A stretch of DNA of 64,000 nt from CAZPXZ01 sp965219495 (GTDB lineage: Bacteria > Pseudomonadota > Alphaproteobacteria > Rhodobacterales > CAZPXZ01): the NCBI GenBank assembly GCA_965219495.1, contig OZ244777.1:2728001-2792000 (forward strand), in the 5' to 3' direction. The position numbers and the translations under genes are program-made. The notes beneath the pieces were generated by a model. That model made no database searches. It had not been told where the DNA came from and saw nothing but the letters and a program-made list of their open reading frames with translations. Every line of letters begins with the position of its first letter. The stretch's first letter is position 1. Below, piece after piece: positions 1-8,922 of this stretch.

Positions 1-33
1 CAGACCTACTAACATCCAAGAATGCCTCAACAT
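1..33 (-). CDS. TRAP transporter solute-binding protein, 5' end only (window edge)
   Basis: The minus strand reads the first eleven codons (MLRHSWMLVGL) of the same DctP-type protein encoded in full at 3519-4514, and the gene runs off the window. The flanking DNA is identical to the region upstream of the complete copy, so this is the start of a second dctP copy belonging to the duplicated aminotransferase/dctP unit. Whether that copy is intact cannot be seen here. Confidence 0.75.
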   Translation of the reverse strand, partial: MLRHSWMLVGL

Positions 34-512
34 AGCTAGGGCCCTCCCTTCTTTCCCTTCTTACATGGCCGCGGCTGCGTGCCGGCGGCGGTTATAGTAT
101 AGGACTCCTTCCTCCGTCAAGCCGTCCAGAGAAAGGCCGAACGCTTCTACGGTTTGGTCAATATCCCGCTCGGTATGTACAGCCGATGCCCAGCCTATTA
201 CGCCACGGTGCATATGAACGCCGTTGAGCAGCATGTGCGTGTTGAACGCCTCAGAGAACTTCTGCGTAGTCAGACATATTGCCGAGCACATCTGGGACGC
301 GCGTATGTCCACTCCACGGTCGCTCGCCGCATCGTTTATGCCCTTGCACAGGCGTGACATCAACGCCTCGGCTTTTTTCTGGGGCGCTCCAGTTGCGGCC
401 ATCTCGAGAACCGCATTTCCGGCGGCGGCACTTACGGCGTTGGCGTTGTACGAGCCAGCATGATGAACCTTCCGGTAGCGGTTCCATTCCGGGTCGTCGC
501 GTTTGATCTGCA
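1..512. repeat. Long direct repeat, copy 1 (partner 4482-4988)
   Basis: Positions 1-512 match 4482-4988 almost base for base; the offset is 4481 before about position 95 and 4476 after it. The differences I see are one substitution near position 65 and a 5-bp tandem duplication (ctata twice) near 95. The match resumes after the inserted IS at 2620-2679 (partner 4989-5048). The repeat covers the start of dctP and the 3' part of the aminotransferase gene. It is therefore a segmental duplication of that operon, later disrupted. Confidence 0.95.
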
Positions 513-2615
513 CCCATCTTCACCATTTTGCCTTTCTCCGGAACGCTAACCGACTGCAACACAAGGCGCCGCGATTTTGTCGCGGGTCCTGTTGGCACTA
601 CGTTTGTGGCTCAGTTCGGCTTGTCCGGCATCCGCGCACAGCGCCGCCAGGCCTCCGGCTGCAGGCCAAGGGCGACGGCGATAGCGCGGGCTTCGGCGCC
701 GGGCCGGGCATCCTGGCGGATCACGATGCGGCCGCCTTCGGCGCTCTGCAACGTCGAGGTGATCCGCACCCAGCCGGCCAGCTTGTTGCGGATCGTCCAC
801 CAGCTGTCCCGAATGCCGTGCGCCGCCAGCCGGGCGCGCAGCAGGTGGACGGCGTGGTAGGCCAGCACCGCGATAAACAGATGCGCCGAGATCTGCGCGG
901 ACTTGCTGTGCCAGATCGGACGCAATCCCATCTCCGACTTCAAACTCCGGAATGTGGCTTCCAGGTCGGTTAATCTCCAGTATTGCCGGACCACGGTCTC
1001 CAGGTCCCAGTCGGCATGGCTGGTGCGCAGCGCATAGCTTCCGGCGCCGGCGTCGTGCAGCGCGTGCCGGTCATTGCGGTTCCAGCGGATGGCGGCCGCC
1101 AAGCCCTTCGCCCCGGGCTGCACCTCGATATCGTACTGCCGGTGCACCCGCCGGTAGCGTTCCCGCAACCGGCCGAGGCGCTGCAGCACCTTGTCCAGCC
1201 GCTTGGTGTGGTTCTTCTTCCCGAGCCCGTCGTGCAGCGCCCCCAGGGCGGCCTCGAACCGCGCCCGGTGGCGGGCGAGAAAGGCGTCGTCCTTGCGCTG
1301 GTGTTCCTCGCTCCACACGCAAAGATGCGCCTCGCCGTCCTCCGCCACCAGCCGCCAGGCCTTCGCCTGGCGCCCCGCCCGGGTCTTGAAGGCGGCGTCG
1401 GCCTCGCGTTGCGGCGGCGGCCCGCCGCCGCGCCGGACCGTGATCCAGGGATAGCCGCACTGCCGCAGCCAGGCGAGATTCGCCTCGGTGGCGATGCCGG
1501 CGTCCATGATGATGGTCGGCTTGTCCGAATCCGACGATGCCGGCTGCCCTTCCAGCCTGCGGATGGCGTCCGCCAGCACCCGCGGTTCGGACACATTGCC
1601 GGCCAGCACTTCGCTGTGCCGGGGAAACCCGTCCGCATCCAGCGACAGCGCCAGCGTCGCCAGCGGGCAGTCGTTGCGGTGCTGTTTCGAGCGTCCGAAA
1701 CGGGCCAGCGGGGAAGCCGGCCGGCCAGTAAAGCGCACGTTCGTCAAGTCGAAAAACACCACCGTCCCGGAAAGCCCCAGCAAGTCCCGCTCCCGCCCAA
1801 ACAGCGCTGCCTCGATGCCATCGCGGCGCGCCCACAGCATCGCGCAGATCCGGTGCAGCTTGTTCAACCCGAACGGCTTGCCGCCTTCCAGGCCCAGCAA
1901 CTCCAGCGCCGCGCTCTGCTCCCGCAGCCAGCGGAACGCCTCCCGCTCGCTGCAAGGATGGATCATTCGCGCCAGCACCAGCGCCACCGCGATCCGCGCG
2001 TCCCGCTCGCTCATGCCAAGGCCCCGCAGCACCTCCAGGAAGCCGAGCTGCTCCAGTGCCGACAGCGACAGGCGCTCGCAGCCCGAAGAGCGCACCTGCT
2101 CGTGCGCAAGACTGTCCAGGCGCACCGCCGCCACCGCGCCGGATTCCCCCGCCGTCGGATCAAGGCTGCGAAGCTGCAGCCGCCGGCCAATCCCCTCGGC
2201 TTCCGCCAATAGTTCTGGATCCGGCTCGAACAGGAACGTATCCCTGGCCAGCACCTGCTTCACCAGCAACGTCAACTCCCGCCACCGTTCCGGGGGAACC
2301 CCGAAGTCGGCGCCGAGATTGAGCAGCGTTACCTGCCGCACCCGGTCTCCGATCCGTTCGTTGCGAACCAGGCGGCAGGTGGTATAGCGGGCGCCATCGG
2401 CCATGCGGCGGGTCTGGGTCCTGCGAATGAACATGGCGGGATTTTGCCGGGGCGGCGCGGGCCTGTCAAGGCGGAATCTGACATATTGTGAAGATTATGG
2501 CACTACTTCGGCCTTCCCGGAAATCGCATCGTTACGCTGCAACGACTTATGCTCGGCAAGACCGCCGGAATCGCCGAATTCCGGCCAAATGGAACGGCGA
2601 AATGGTGAACTTGGG
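513..2615. mobile_element. IS1634-family insertion sequence, complete
   Basis: The 2103-bp element starts CCCATCTTCACCATTT and ends with the inverse of CCCAAGTTCACCATTT; about 20 of the outer 24 bases match as terminal inverted repeats. It is flanked by a direct TGCA at 509-512 and 2616-2619, a 4-bp target duplication. Removing the element and one TGCA exactly restores the sequence of the intact aminotransferase gene. The single gene inside is the transposase at 611-2434. Confidence 0.92.
611..2434 (-). CDS. IS1634-family transposase
   Basis: A 607-residue DDE transposase of the DDE_Tnp_1 type. The sequence has the family layout: an N-terminal domain, a first catalytic block around VVFFDLTNVRF, a second around PTIIMDAGIATEANL, and a C-terminal block YWRLTDLEATFRSLKSEM carrying the expected Tyr/Arg/Glu region. 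The frame is open from near one end of the element to the other with no stops, so it may be functional. It lies wholly inside the element at 513-2615. It would cut and join the terminal repeats of its own IS. Confidence 0.93.
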   Translation of the reverse strand: MFIRRTQTRRMADGARYTTCRLVRNERIGDRVRQVTLLNLGADFGVPPERWRELTLLVKQVLARDTFLFEPDPELLAEAEGIGRRLQLRSLDPTAGESGAVAAVRLDSLAHEQVRSSGCERLSLSALEQLGFLEVLRGLGMSERDARIAVALVLARMIHPCSEREAFRWLREQSAALELLGLEGGKPFGLNKLHRICAMLWARRDGIEAALFGRERDLLGLSGTVVFFDLTNVRFTGRPASPLARFGRSKQHRNDCPLATLALSLDADGFPRHSEVLAGNVSEPRVLADAIRRLEGQPASSDSDKPTIIMDAGIATEANLAWLRQCGYPWITVRRGGGPPPQREADAAFKTRAGRQAKAWRLVAEDGEAHLCVWSEEHQRKDDAFLARHRARFEAALGALHDGLGKKNHTKRLDKVLQRLGRLRERYRRVHRQYDIEVQPGAKGLAAAIRWNRNDRHALHDAGAGSYALRTSHADWDLETVVRQYWRLTDLEATFRSLKSEMGLRPIWHSKSAQISAHLFIAVLAYHAVHLLRARLAAHGIRDSWWTIRNKLAGWVRITSTLQSAEGGRIVIRQDARPGAEARAIAVALGLQPEAWRRCARMPDKPN

Positions 2616-2678
2616 TGCAGTACGCCCATCACATCGGCGCGTCCGCACACGGCCCCGATCGGGAGTCCGCCACCTAAG

Positions 2679-3470
2679 AGTTTGACCTAAAACTATTGAG
2701 TGGCTTCGACATGTCGTATTTTCCATATAGCTTAAACACGAAATATGGAGAGCACCCATGCCTTGGAATGAAACCACTCGCGCTGAGTATAAGCGCCCCT
2801 CGTCTCGTTACGAGTCGGATTTGACGGATGCGGAATGGTCGCTGTTGGACCCCCATCTTCCGGGACCGGCTTCGACCGGCCGTCCCCGCACCACGGACCT
2901 TCGGGAAGTCTTGAACGCGATCCTGTACATGGCCAGCACAGGATGCCAATGGCGCGCCTTACCCAAGGATTTTCCACCGTTTACGACGGTTCAGAACTAT
3001 TTCTACGGTTGGTCGAAAGGGGGACGAATGGAGGTCATTCTGGCGTCGCTTCGGCGGGCGGCGCGCCTCGATGCGGGACGCGCGGAAGAGCCGACGGCGG
3101 GTGCGATTGATAGCCAGAGCGTCAAGACCACCGAGAGCGGAGGACCGCGCGGTTACGACGCCGGCAAGAAGGTGAAGGGCCGCAAGCGCCACCTTGTGGT
3201 GGATACGGAAGGGAACCCGCTGACGGTTCAGATTCATGCGGCGAGCATTCAGGATCGGGACGGCGCGCCGGACGTGTTGGAAGAGGCGGCCGCGTGCTGC
3301 CCGACATTGCAGGCGTTGTTCGCGGATGGCGGCTACTCGGGCCCGAAACTTGCGGCGTCCCTGTGCGACCGCGGCCTGGATCTGGATCTCATCATCGTTT
3401 CCAAGCCCCCGGGAAACAAGGGTTTTGCGGTTCTCCCCCGCCGCTGGGTGGTGGAACGGACTCTTGCCTG
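2679..3470. mobile_element. IS5-family element, right end missing
   Basis: Aminotransferase homology stops at about 2679 and sequence typical of an IS5/IS427-group left end begins (about 80 bp, then the transposase start at 2758). At about 3470 the transposase frame breaks off at the codon where the family normally continues ERTFAWL. The DNA then becomes the 3' flank of the dctP gene. The right terminal repeat is absent, so this is a one-ended remnant at the junction of the two copies of the duplicated operon. Confidence 0.75.
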
Positions 3471-3471
3471 A
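2758..3471 (+). pseudogene. IS5-family transposase, 3' truncated
   Basis: A 237-residue reading frame with IS5/IS427-group features: N-terminal YESDLTDAEWSLLDPHLP, GCQWRALPKDFPP, first catalytic Asp in AIDSQSVKTTE, conserved KKVKGRKRHLVVD and ADGGYSG. It ends at RRWVVERTLA followed by a stop, so the last 30 or so residues of the family are missing. ATG 2758 agrees with the family start. The catalytic region is largely present, but the element lacks one end and is probably immobile. Confidence 0.85.
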
Positions 3472-3518
3472 CCCGAGGCCCGCAGGCCTACGCCACTCAG
3501 CCCTCCTAAGCCGCTATT

Positions 3519-4514
3519 TCATTCAGGGTATAGCTTCGCTCTAATCGTGCGTAGCAGCTCTTGTCCTTCAGGCGTCGCGCTGGCACTCCACTCTTCCCAG
3601 ATGGGAACCATCTTCACCCTAAGTTGGTCCAGCTCCTCCGCGGGTAGCTGGGTTACCTCCACACCAACTTTACGGAGGTCGTTGGCGAGCTGCAATTGGT
3701 CAACCGCAACGTCCCTCAAAGCCTTAAGCGACGTGGTCTCACCGGCGTCTAGCACCACCTGCTGCAAGTCAGGCGGCAGGGCATCGAAGGCATCCTTGTT
3801 TACCATGACACCGTTCCAGACTGAGTTGACTGCCGGTAGGGCAACATAGTCCGCGACTTCGTAGAACTTCACGTCGATTACGTTTCGTGCGCCGGTGATG
3901 AACCCATCGACAACACCCAGCTGCATCGAGGTGTATATCTCCCCGAACAGGAGCGTCTGCGGAAACCCGCCAAGTAAATTCACAATTTTGGCTTGATCCC
4001 CGGTCGAGGTACGCACCTTCATTTCTTCGAGGTCCGCGACACTGAGAATAGGCTTCTTCGTGATGATCGTTTGGCCAATTCCAGGCCAATAGCCAGCCAG
4101 GACGGTGTTCCAGTTCTTCAGCATCTTCTCACCGATGAGGCGGTTGACCTCTTCCCGGACAATCTCGCCTTGCGTTGCCTCGGGCATGAGGAAACCCAAA
4201 CCTACCACCGTGGCCTCTGGTATCGATCCGCCAATGATCGTATCGGCGAAGCCGTTCACATCCGCCAGGCCGTCACGGCTCACCTCGAGTACCTCGGGAC
4301 CCTTGTAGCCAAGTTCGCCTCCAAAGAAGATGTCTACCTTGAGGCGCCCGCCTGAGTGCCTCTCGACCTCGTTCGCCCAGTATGATTGCCACTTCCCACC
4401 AATGCTGGCTTCGGGAATGACGGAATTGAATTTCCAGGTGATGGTTTCCTGAGCGGTCGCCGGCATGGCAAGCATTGCCAGCAGACCTACTAACATCCAA
4501 GAATGCCTCAACAT
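3519..4514 (-). CDS. TRAP transporter solute-binding protein (DctP family)
   Basis: A 331-residue periplasmic binding protein of a tripartite ATP-independent transporter. Residues 1-21 form a signal peptide ending PATA-QE. The body shows DctP-family features: VIPEASIGGKW near the start, FFGGELGYKGPEVLEV, the MKVRTSTGD segment, and LGVVDGFITGARNVID where the substrate-carboxylate arginine region lies. It lies 58 bp downstream of the aminotransferase and is probably cotranscribed with it. No dctQ or dctM genes follow: an IS5 remnant abuts its 3' side, so any membrane subunits were lost or moved. The substrate is unknown; the neighbouring aminotransferase suggests an amino or oxo acid. Confidence 0.9.
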   Translation of the reverse strand: MLRHSWMLVGLLAMLAMPATAQETITWKFNSVIPEASIGGKWQSYWANEVERHSGGRLKVDIFFGGELGYKGPEVLEVSRDGLADVNGFADTIIGGSIPEATVVGLGFLMPEATQGEIVREEVNRLIGEKMLKNWNTVLAGYWPGIGQTIITKKPILSVADLEEMKVRTSTGDQAKIVNLLGGFPQTLLFGEIYTSMQLGVVDGFITGARNVIDVKFYEVADYVALPAVNSVWNGVMVNKDAFDALPPDLQQVVLDAGETTSLKALRDVAVDQLQLANDLRKVGVEVTQLPAEELDQLRVKMVPIWEEWSASATPEGQELLRTIRAKLYPE

Positions 4515-5048
4515 AGCTAGGGCCCTCCCTTCTTTCCCTTCTTACGTGGCCGCGGCTGCGTGCCGGCGGCGGTTATAGGACTCCTTCCTCCGTCAAGCCG
4601 TCCAGAGAAAGGCCGAACGCTTCTACGGTTTGGTCAATATCCCGCTCGGTATGTACAGCCGATGCCCAGCCTATTACGCCACGGTGCATATGAACGCCGT
4701 TGAGCAGCATGTGCGTGTTGAACGCCTCAGAGAACTTCTGCGTAGTCAGACATATTGCCGAGCACATCTGGGACGCGCGTATGTCCACTCCACGGTCGCT
4801 CGCCGCATCGTTTATGCCCTTGCACAGGCGTGACATCAACGCCTCGGCTTTTTTCTGGGGCGCTCCAGTTGCGGCCATCTCGAGAACCGCATTTCCGGCG
4901 GCGGCACTTACGGCGTTGGCGTTGTACGAGCCAGCATGATGAACCTTCCGGTAGCGGTTCCATTCCGGGTCGTCGCGTTTGATCTGCAGTACGCCCATCA
5001 CATCGGCGCGTCCGCACACGGCCCCGATCGGGAGTCCGCCACCTAAGA
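4482..5048. repeat. Long direct repeat, copy 2 (partner 1-512 and 2620-2679)
   Basis: This is the uninterrupted copy of the segmental duplication described at 1-512. It spans the dctP 5' end, the 58-bp intergenic gap and the 3' third of the aminotransferase gene. Position 4988/4989 is the empty insertion site of the IS1634-family element, and about 5048 is where the IS5-family fragment starts in the other copy. Confidence 0.95.
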
Positions 5049-5889
5049 CCTTCGCGAGCGAGCACAAGTCTGGTGTGACACCGATGATTTCCTGCCAGCC
5101 GCCAGGCGACCAACGAAATCCCGTGAGGACCTCATCAAAAACAAGGACGGTGCCATAGTCTTTGGTCAGTGCCCGGGCCGATTGGAGTATCTCCGGCAAG
5201 ACTGGGCTTCCCGTTGCATGGGCCCAAGCACCCTCCATGTAGAGCGCGGCAACATCCTTCTTGGACAGCGCCTGCTCTAGTGCACCAACATCGTTGCGTG
5301 GAATTACCTGTACACCAGCGGTCAGGGCCCCATCGACCGCGGGCGGGATACGGCCCGCACGGGGCTTATCGAATGGCTCGGCAGAGCCAGCATTCATCTC
5401 GTCGGTCCAGCCAAAGTCGTCTGCCTCGAACTTGACAATCTTGGACCGGCCGGTGTAGGCGCGTGCTATCTGAGCGATTAGAACATTGGCCTCGTTGCCC
5501 GAGGTCGTGAACTCCACCCACTCGGCGGCCGGCACAAGCTTGTGCACTCGCTCGGCCAGTTCGATGCTGGGCTCGTGCTCGTGAGCGAACAGCGAACCCT
5601 TCGCGATTTGCTCCGAAACAGCGCTTACGATGGCCGGGTGGCTGTGCCCGAACAGCAGTGCAGCGTGGCCCATCGAGTAATCGATGTGCTCATTTCCATC
5701 GACGTCCCACTTCCGCGAGCCGCTAGCGTGGGAAGCGACAATGGGGAAAGGGTCACAATACCGGGAATCGTGGTTCATCCCGCGGCCGACCTTGAGGGAC
5801 CGCTCGAACATCTGCCTTGACTTGGGGTATTTGGCCTCGAACCTCTCGATACTCCTAGGCTGCCCCATTTCCAGGATCCTTGTCTGCAT
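4573..5889 (-). CDS. Class III PLP aminotransferase, glutamate-1-semialdehyde aminomutase-like
   Basis: A 438-residue class III (fold type I) PLP enzyme. The cofactor Asp lies in VFDEVLTGFR and the Schiff-base Lys in LAKVLGGGLPIGAV. GNEANVLIAQIARAYTG is the phosphate-binding region, and HAGSYNANAVSAAAG follows the family pattern. These are typical of proteins annotated as glutamate-1-semialdehyde 2,1-aminomutase or aspartate aminotransferase family. The N-terminal extension and the TRAP-transporter partner argue for a catabolic or modifying aminotransferase rather than a heme-pathway HemL, but the substrate cannot be read from sequence. A good sigma-70-type promoter lies 45 bp upstream. It is the first gene of a two-gene unit with dctP. 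Confidence 0.88.
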   Translation of the reverse strand: MQTRILEMGQPRSIERFEAKYPKSRQMFERSLKVGRGMNHDSRYCDPFPIVASHASGSRKWDVDGNEHIDYSMGHAALLFGHSHPAIVSAVSEQIAKGSLFAHEHEPSIELAERVHKLVPAAEWVEFTTSGNEANVLIAQIARAYTGRSKIVKFEADDFGWTDEMNAGSAEPFDKPRAGRIPPAVDGALTAGVQVIPRNDVGALEQALSKKDVAALYMEGAWAHATGSPVLPEILQSARALTKDYGTVLVFDEVLTGFRWSPGGWQEIIGVTPDLCSLAKVLGGGLPIGAVCGRADVMGVLQIKRDDPEWNRYRKVHHAGSYNANAVSAAAGNAVLEMAATGAPQKKAEALMSRLCKGINDAASDRGVDIRASQMCSAICLTTQKFSEAFNTHMLLNGVHMHRGVIGWASAVHTERDIDQTVEAFGLSLDGLTEEGVL

Positions 5890-5933
5890 CTAGCGGATTG
5901 ACTTAGGCCGCGAAAAATCTCTAGCTGGACTCC

Positions 5934-5962
5934 ATTATATATATGGCTGCGCTCCGTGTCCA
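5934..5962 (-). promoter_or_regulatory. Promoter of the aminotransferase-dctP operon
   Basis: On the minus strand TGGACA (-35) is followed by a 17-bp spacer and a perfect TATAAT (-10), with the aminotransferase ATG 45 bp further on. The -35 lies inside a 15-bp tandem repeat (gctccgtgtccacca) at 5951-5965 and 5966-5980. A second copy of the -35 hexamer therefore sits one repeat upstream, perhaps also marking a regulator site. Confidence 0.7.
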
Positions 5963-5980
5963 CCAGCTCCGTGTCCACCA
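5951..5980. repeat. Two tandem 15-bp repeats over the promoter -35
   Basis: The 15-mer gctccgtgtccacca occurs twice, head to tail. The inner copy supplies the -35 hexamer of the promoter at 5934-5962. Confidence 0.9.
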
Positions 5981-6155
5981 TAGGTGTCCTTGCGGCCTTT
6001 GTCCAGGTTCCACAGGCGCTACACGGCGCTACACTGCTTGATCGGTGGGTCGACCCGGTTTCGACGTCGTCTAATCCGAGATTTCCCAGATGACTCCTCC
6101 CAACCACCGAAAAGGGTAGCACAATCGAGTATCGATCGGAAACGTAGCTATTCCT

Positions 6156-7708
6156 CCTGGTCTGGCGGCTTGGGATGAGCCGGTCGGTGCATCCGAGACC
6201 TCGCCGAGACGCAATCGGGTACGAGAAGACGGCCGTTCGGCAAGTGCCGTGAGCCCGGTGCCCGCCGGCTCAACCCTACCGCACTGGTGACATGGGGCGT
6301 CATGTCGGTGCTGGCTGCGGCCGCAGGCCGTCGATCAGTCGCAGGATCTCCGCGAACAACAGCCGTGGAACCGTCACCTCGGCAAGCTGGAACGTGACGT
6401 ACCGACCGTGCCGCACGGCCTTGGCGCCGATCTTGATCAGCTTCTCGCGCAGCGTGGTCATCGACCAGTGCTCGACCTCATTGGGCAGCGCCAGCGTTCT
6501 GAGGAAGTTGCCGATGTTGTAAGCCAGCACGTGCAGCTGGAGACGCACCTCGTTGTTCCTGAAACCGTGGCAGGACAGCCGCGTCCAGTTGATAGCGTTC
6601 TTGCCCTCCTTGATGTGCTGCTCGGCAGTGCCGCGCTGATTGTAGAAGGCGACCACGCGCTCGGCCGGGCGTGACAGGTTGGTCACGATGAAGCCGACGC
6701 GCGGATACAGCTCGCCCGGATGCCACTCGACCTTGGCCACGACCCGTCGGGCCTTGTTCCAGGTCCCGGCTTGGTAGGTGAAGCCCGCATAGTAACGCCG
6801 CACGTCGTTCGGTGGCCTGCCGACGGGGCGCTTGAGCAGATGGGCGACGCTCTCCTGCAGCACCTTGTTGGCGGGCAGGCGGATGGCGTACTTGAAGTCC
6901 TCGGCTTCGAGGAACTCGTAGACCTCGGGCGAGGCGAAGGCGGCATCGCCACGGAAGTACCGCCGAAGCGTCTTGTCCCGATATCGAGCCACCGCCGGAT
7001 CGAGGACATCTTTCCAGCCATCAGCGCTGTGCACGTTGCCGGGACGAAGGGCGCAACGTTCAACGTCGCCGAACTGGTTGAACACGAACAGGGGATGGTA
7101 GCAGGTGCAACCGAAGTGCCCATTGTAAGCCGAGCCCTCCTGATCGCCGTAAGTCGGGCTGACCGAGCTATCCATGTCGAGAACAATCAACTTCGGCGGC
7201 CGGCGATCATGAACCCGGTCGATCCAGATCCCTGGCAGGTCGGCCAGTGCGGCGAGGTTGTCAGCGGTGGCCAGCCACTCCGTCTCGAAGCGCCCCATCT
7301 GGCTGGTTGAGGCCGCTGACCGCTCAAGCGCCTTTCGATCCACGATGGCCCGCATGACAGGATCTCGGGACAGCCGTTCGGCGTCGTTGACATCTTCGTA
7401 GCCGGCGAGACGACCGAACACGGATTGCCGAAGAAGTCCCACCAGGAGATGTCGAGTGTTCTTACCGCGCCGCGTCTCCGACAGAACGTCTCCGCCCAGC
7501 TCGCTCAGCCCAAGCGCGTCATCGAGCTCGCGGTAGGAAAGAAGACCACCATCGGATGAAATGTCGCTGCCGTGGAACTCCAGCTTCAGGCGGCGATCGA
7601 AATCGACCCGAAGGGGGATCAGATTCGCTTCACCCATTGGGTGCGCCATGACAGAGCCCCTACGGACGCTACAAGATATTGATTCTCATACCAGAATCCG
7701 CGTCCAGG
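6156..7708. mobile_element. IS1380-family insertion sequence (approximate ends)
   Basis: The transposase at 6300-7649 is bracketed by CCTGG-starting imperfect inverted repeats: CCTGGTCTGGCGG at 6156 and CCTGGACGCGG read inward from 7708. This is the terminal pattern of IS1380 elements, and the 1.55-kb length fits the family. I found no convincing target duplication at these ends, so the limits are approximate. The element cuts the KilA-N gene on its right. Confidence 0.65.
6300..7649 (-). CDS. IS1380-family transposase
   Basis: A 449-residue DDE transposase. Family features visible: N-terminal SSDGGLLSYRELDDALGL, LVGLLRQSVFGRLAGYEDVND, first catalytic Asp in LIVLDMDSSVSPTYG, the second catalytic region RGDAAFASPEVY, and the C-terminal catalytic Glu region YNQRGTAEQHIKEGKNAI. 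The frame is uninterrupted, so the element could still move. Translation may start at MAHPMGE (7649) or at the internal Met five codons later. Confidence 0.93.
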   Translation of the reverse strand: MAHPMGEANLIPLRVDFDRRLKLEFHGSDISSDGGLLSYRELDDALGLSELGGDVLSETRRGKNTRHLLVGLLRQSVFGRLAGYEDVNDAERLSRDPVMRAIVDRKALERSAASTSQMGRFETEWLATADNLAALADLPGIWIDRVHDRRPPKLIVLDMDSSVSPTYGDQEGSAYNGHFGCTCYHPLFVFNQFGDVERCALRPGNVHSADGWKDVLDPAVARYRDKTLRRYFRGDAAFASPEVYEFLEAEDFKYAIRLPANKVLQESVAHLLKRPVGRPPNDVRRYYAGFTYQAGTWNKARRVVAKVEWHPGELYPRVGFIVTNLSRPAERVVAFYNQRGTAEQHIKEGKNAINWTRLSCHGFRNNEVRLQLHVLAYNIGNFLRTLALPNEVEHWSMTTLREKLIKIGAKAVRHGRYVTFQLAEVTVPRLLFAEILRLIDGLRPQPAPT

Positions 7709-7725
7709 GTCAGCGAAATTGCAAT

Positions 7726-7956
7726 CTATCTGGGGAATCCGGGTTGAATCAGTTCCGCTATGGGGATTCCCATAGCGGAGGACAATGCCGCCAAGTGCGC
7801 TTTGGTGCCCTTGAGGCGCCAGTAATCTGCAAACAGCTTCCCCGCCGCCTCACACATGGCGGTGGCGTCGATGTAGGTATCCCGCGTGCGCTGGCGCACG
7901 ACCTGCCCGGCGATCGGGTGGACGATGATCTCGTTGGCGGGCGAAGGCTTGCTCAC
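7726..7956 (-). pseudogene. KilA-N domain protein, truncated; probable IS passenger gene
   Basis: A 76-residue frame begins with GTG at 7956, overlapping the stop of the IS1595 transposase (GTGA). It reads the N-terminal half of a KilA-N DNA-binding domain: IVHPIAGQVVRQRTRDTYI, then DATAMCEAAGKLFADYWRL, and GIPIAELIQ. Family members continue well beyond ELIQ. Here the frame ends at PGFPR, where IS1380-flanking sequence begins, so the gene was cut by that insertion. The tight overlap indicates cotranscription with, and probable travel as cargo of, the IS1595-type element. Confidence 0.7.
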
Positions 7957-8901
7957 GCGATCAAATCCGTATAGCGCAGCCGTCTGCCGACGGACTGGCG
8001 GGCGATGATCGCCATCATGTCAGTGGTATCGGCCTCGCGCATGTTGTGGCGGCCGGCGAACTCCGCAACGTACCGGTCCAAGTGCTTTTCGCTGAAATGA
8101 TGGAACACGCCATCGTGGCCGCGGCGAAGCATGGCCCAAAACGACTCCATGCCGTTGGTGTGCGCCATGTCCCGGACGTATTCGCCCGCGCTGTGCCTGA
8201 CGCTCTCATGGTGGCGCTTGGGCAGTCCCTGATAGGCCGCTGCATCGTCGGTGTAGACGGCCTTCGGCAGTATGGGTTGTCACGAAGCCCTGTAGCGTCT
8301 TTGATCCGGTGTCGGGAACGACCTGCGCCTTTACCGCGCCCGTCGCCCGGTCCTTGACGCCCGCCACCGGAACCTTGCCGACCGTGCCGCGGCCAGCCCG
8401 CAGCTTCTTCGAGGCGTGCTTGTTCTTTTCCTTGCCGCCCCAATATGACTCGTCCGCCTCTATCGGGCCGGAGAAAATCGGGTTGCCGGGGTCGAACGCC
8501 TTACGGATACGATGCGCCAGATGCCACGCTGATTTCTGGGTAATCTCCAAATCCCGGTGCATCTTCATGGACGACACACCTTTGAGATTCGTCGTCACCA
8601 GATAGACCGCGATGGCCCATGTCTGATAGCCCAGCTTGGAGCCTTCCATCATGTTGCCGGTCTTGAGGCTGAACATCGGTCGCCCGTCGCAATCGCGGCA
8701 ACGGTGCGTCATGGTCTTGTGCTTTATGCCGGACTGGACGTTGAAGCTGCCGCACTTGGGGCAGTACGGGCCGTCTGTCCAAATCTGTTTCTCGAACCAG
8801 CGGCGCGCCGCGTCGTCACTCGGGAACATCCGCATCAGCTTGACCAGGCTGATGCCTTCGCGGTCGCTCTTGCCGGGGGCTGTGTGGGCTTTGCAGGGCA
8901 T
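7953..8901 (-). pseudogene. IS1595/ISXO2-family transposase, frameshifted
   Basis: The N-terminal 200 residues carry the ISXO2 hallmarks: a zinc ribbon (CPKCGS...CRDC), NMMEGSKLGYQTWAIAVYL, and the catalytic IEADESYWGGKEKN. At about 8260 the frame shifts. The homologous continuation (VYTDDAAAYQGLPKRHHESV, then MAHTNGMESFWAMLRRG and EFAGRHN) is in another frame and ends at 7953. One small indel between TAEG and VYTDD accounts for this. The protein would lack the C-terminal catalytic Glu region, so the element is inactive unless frameshifting restores it. Confidence 0.88.
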
Positions 8902-8922
8902 TCCGTGTCTCCTATGTGGTGA

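Larger units (their letters stand above)
61..2679 (-). pseudogene. Class III aminotransferase (GSA-aminomutase-like), second copy, IS-interrupted and truncated
   Basis: Two blocks, 61-512 and 2620-2679, are colinear with codons near the middle and end of the intact aminotransferase at 4573-5889. They are split by the IS1634-family element at 513-2615. The 5' half is missing where the IS5-family fragment begins at about 2679. A 5-bp tandem duplication near position 95 removes the normal stop after GVL and extends the C-terminus by twelve residues (YYNRRRHAAAAM). Without its N-terminal half the copy cannot encode an active PLP enzyme. Confidence 0.9.
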
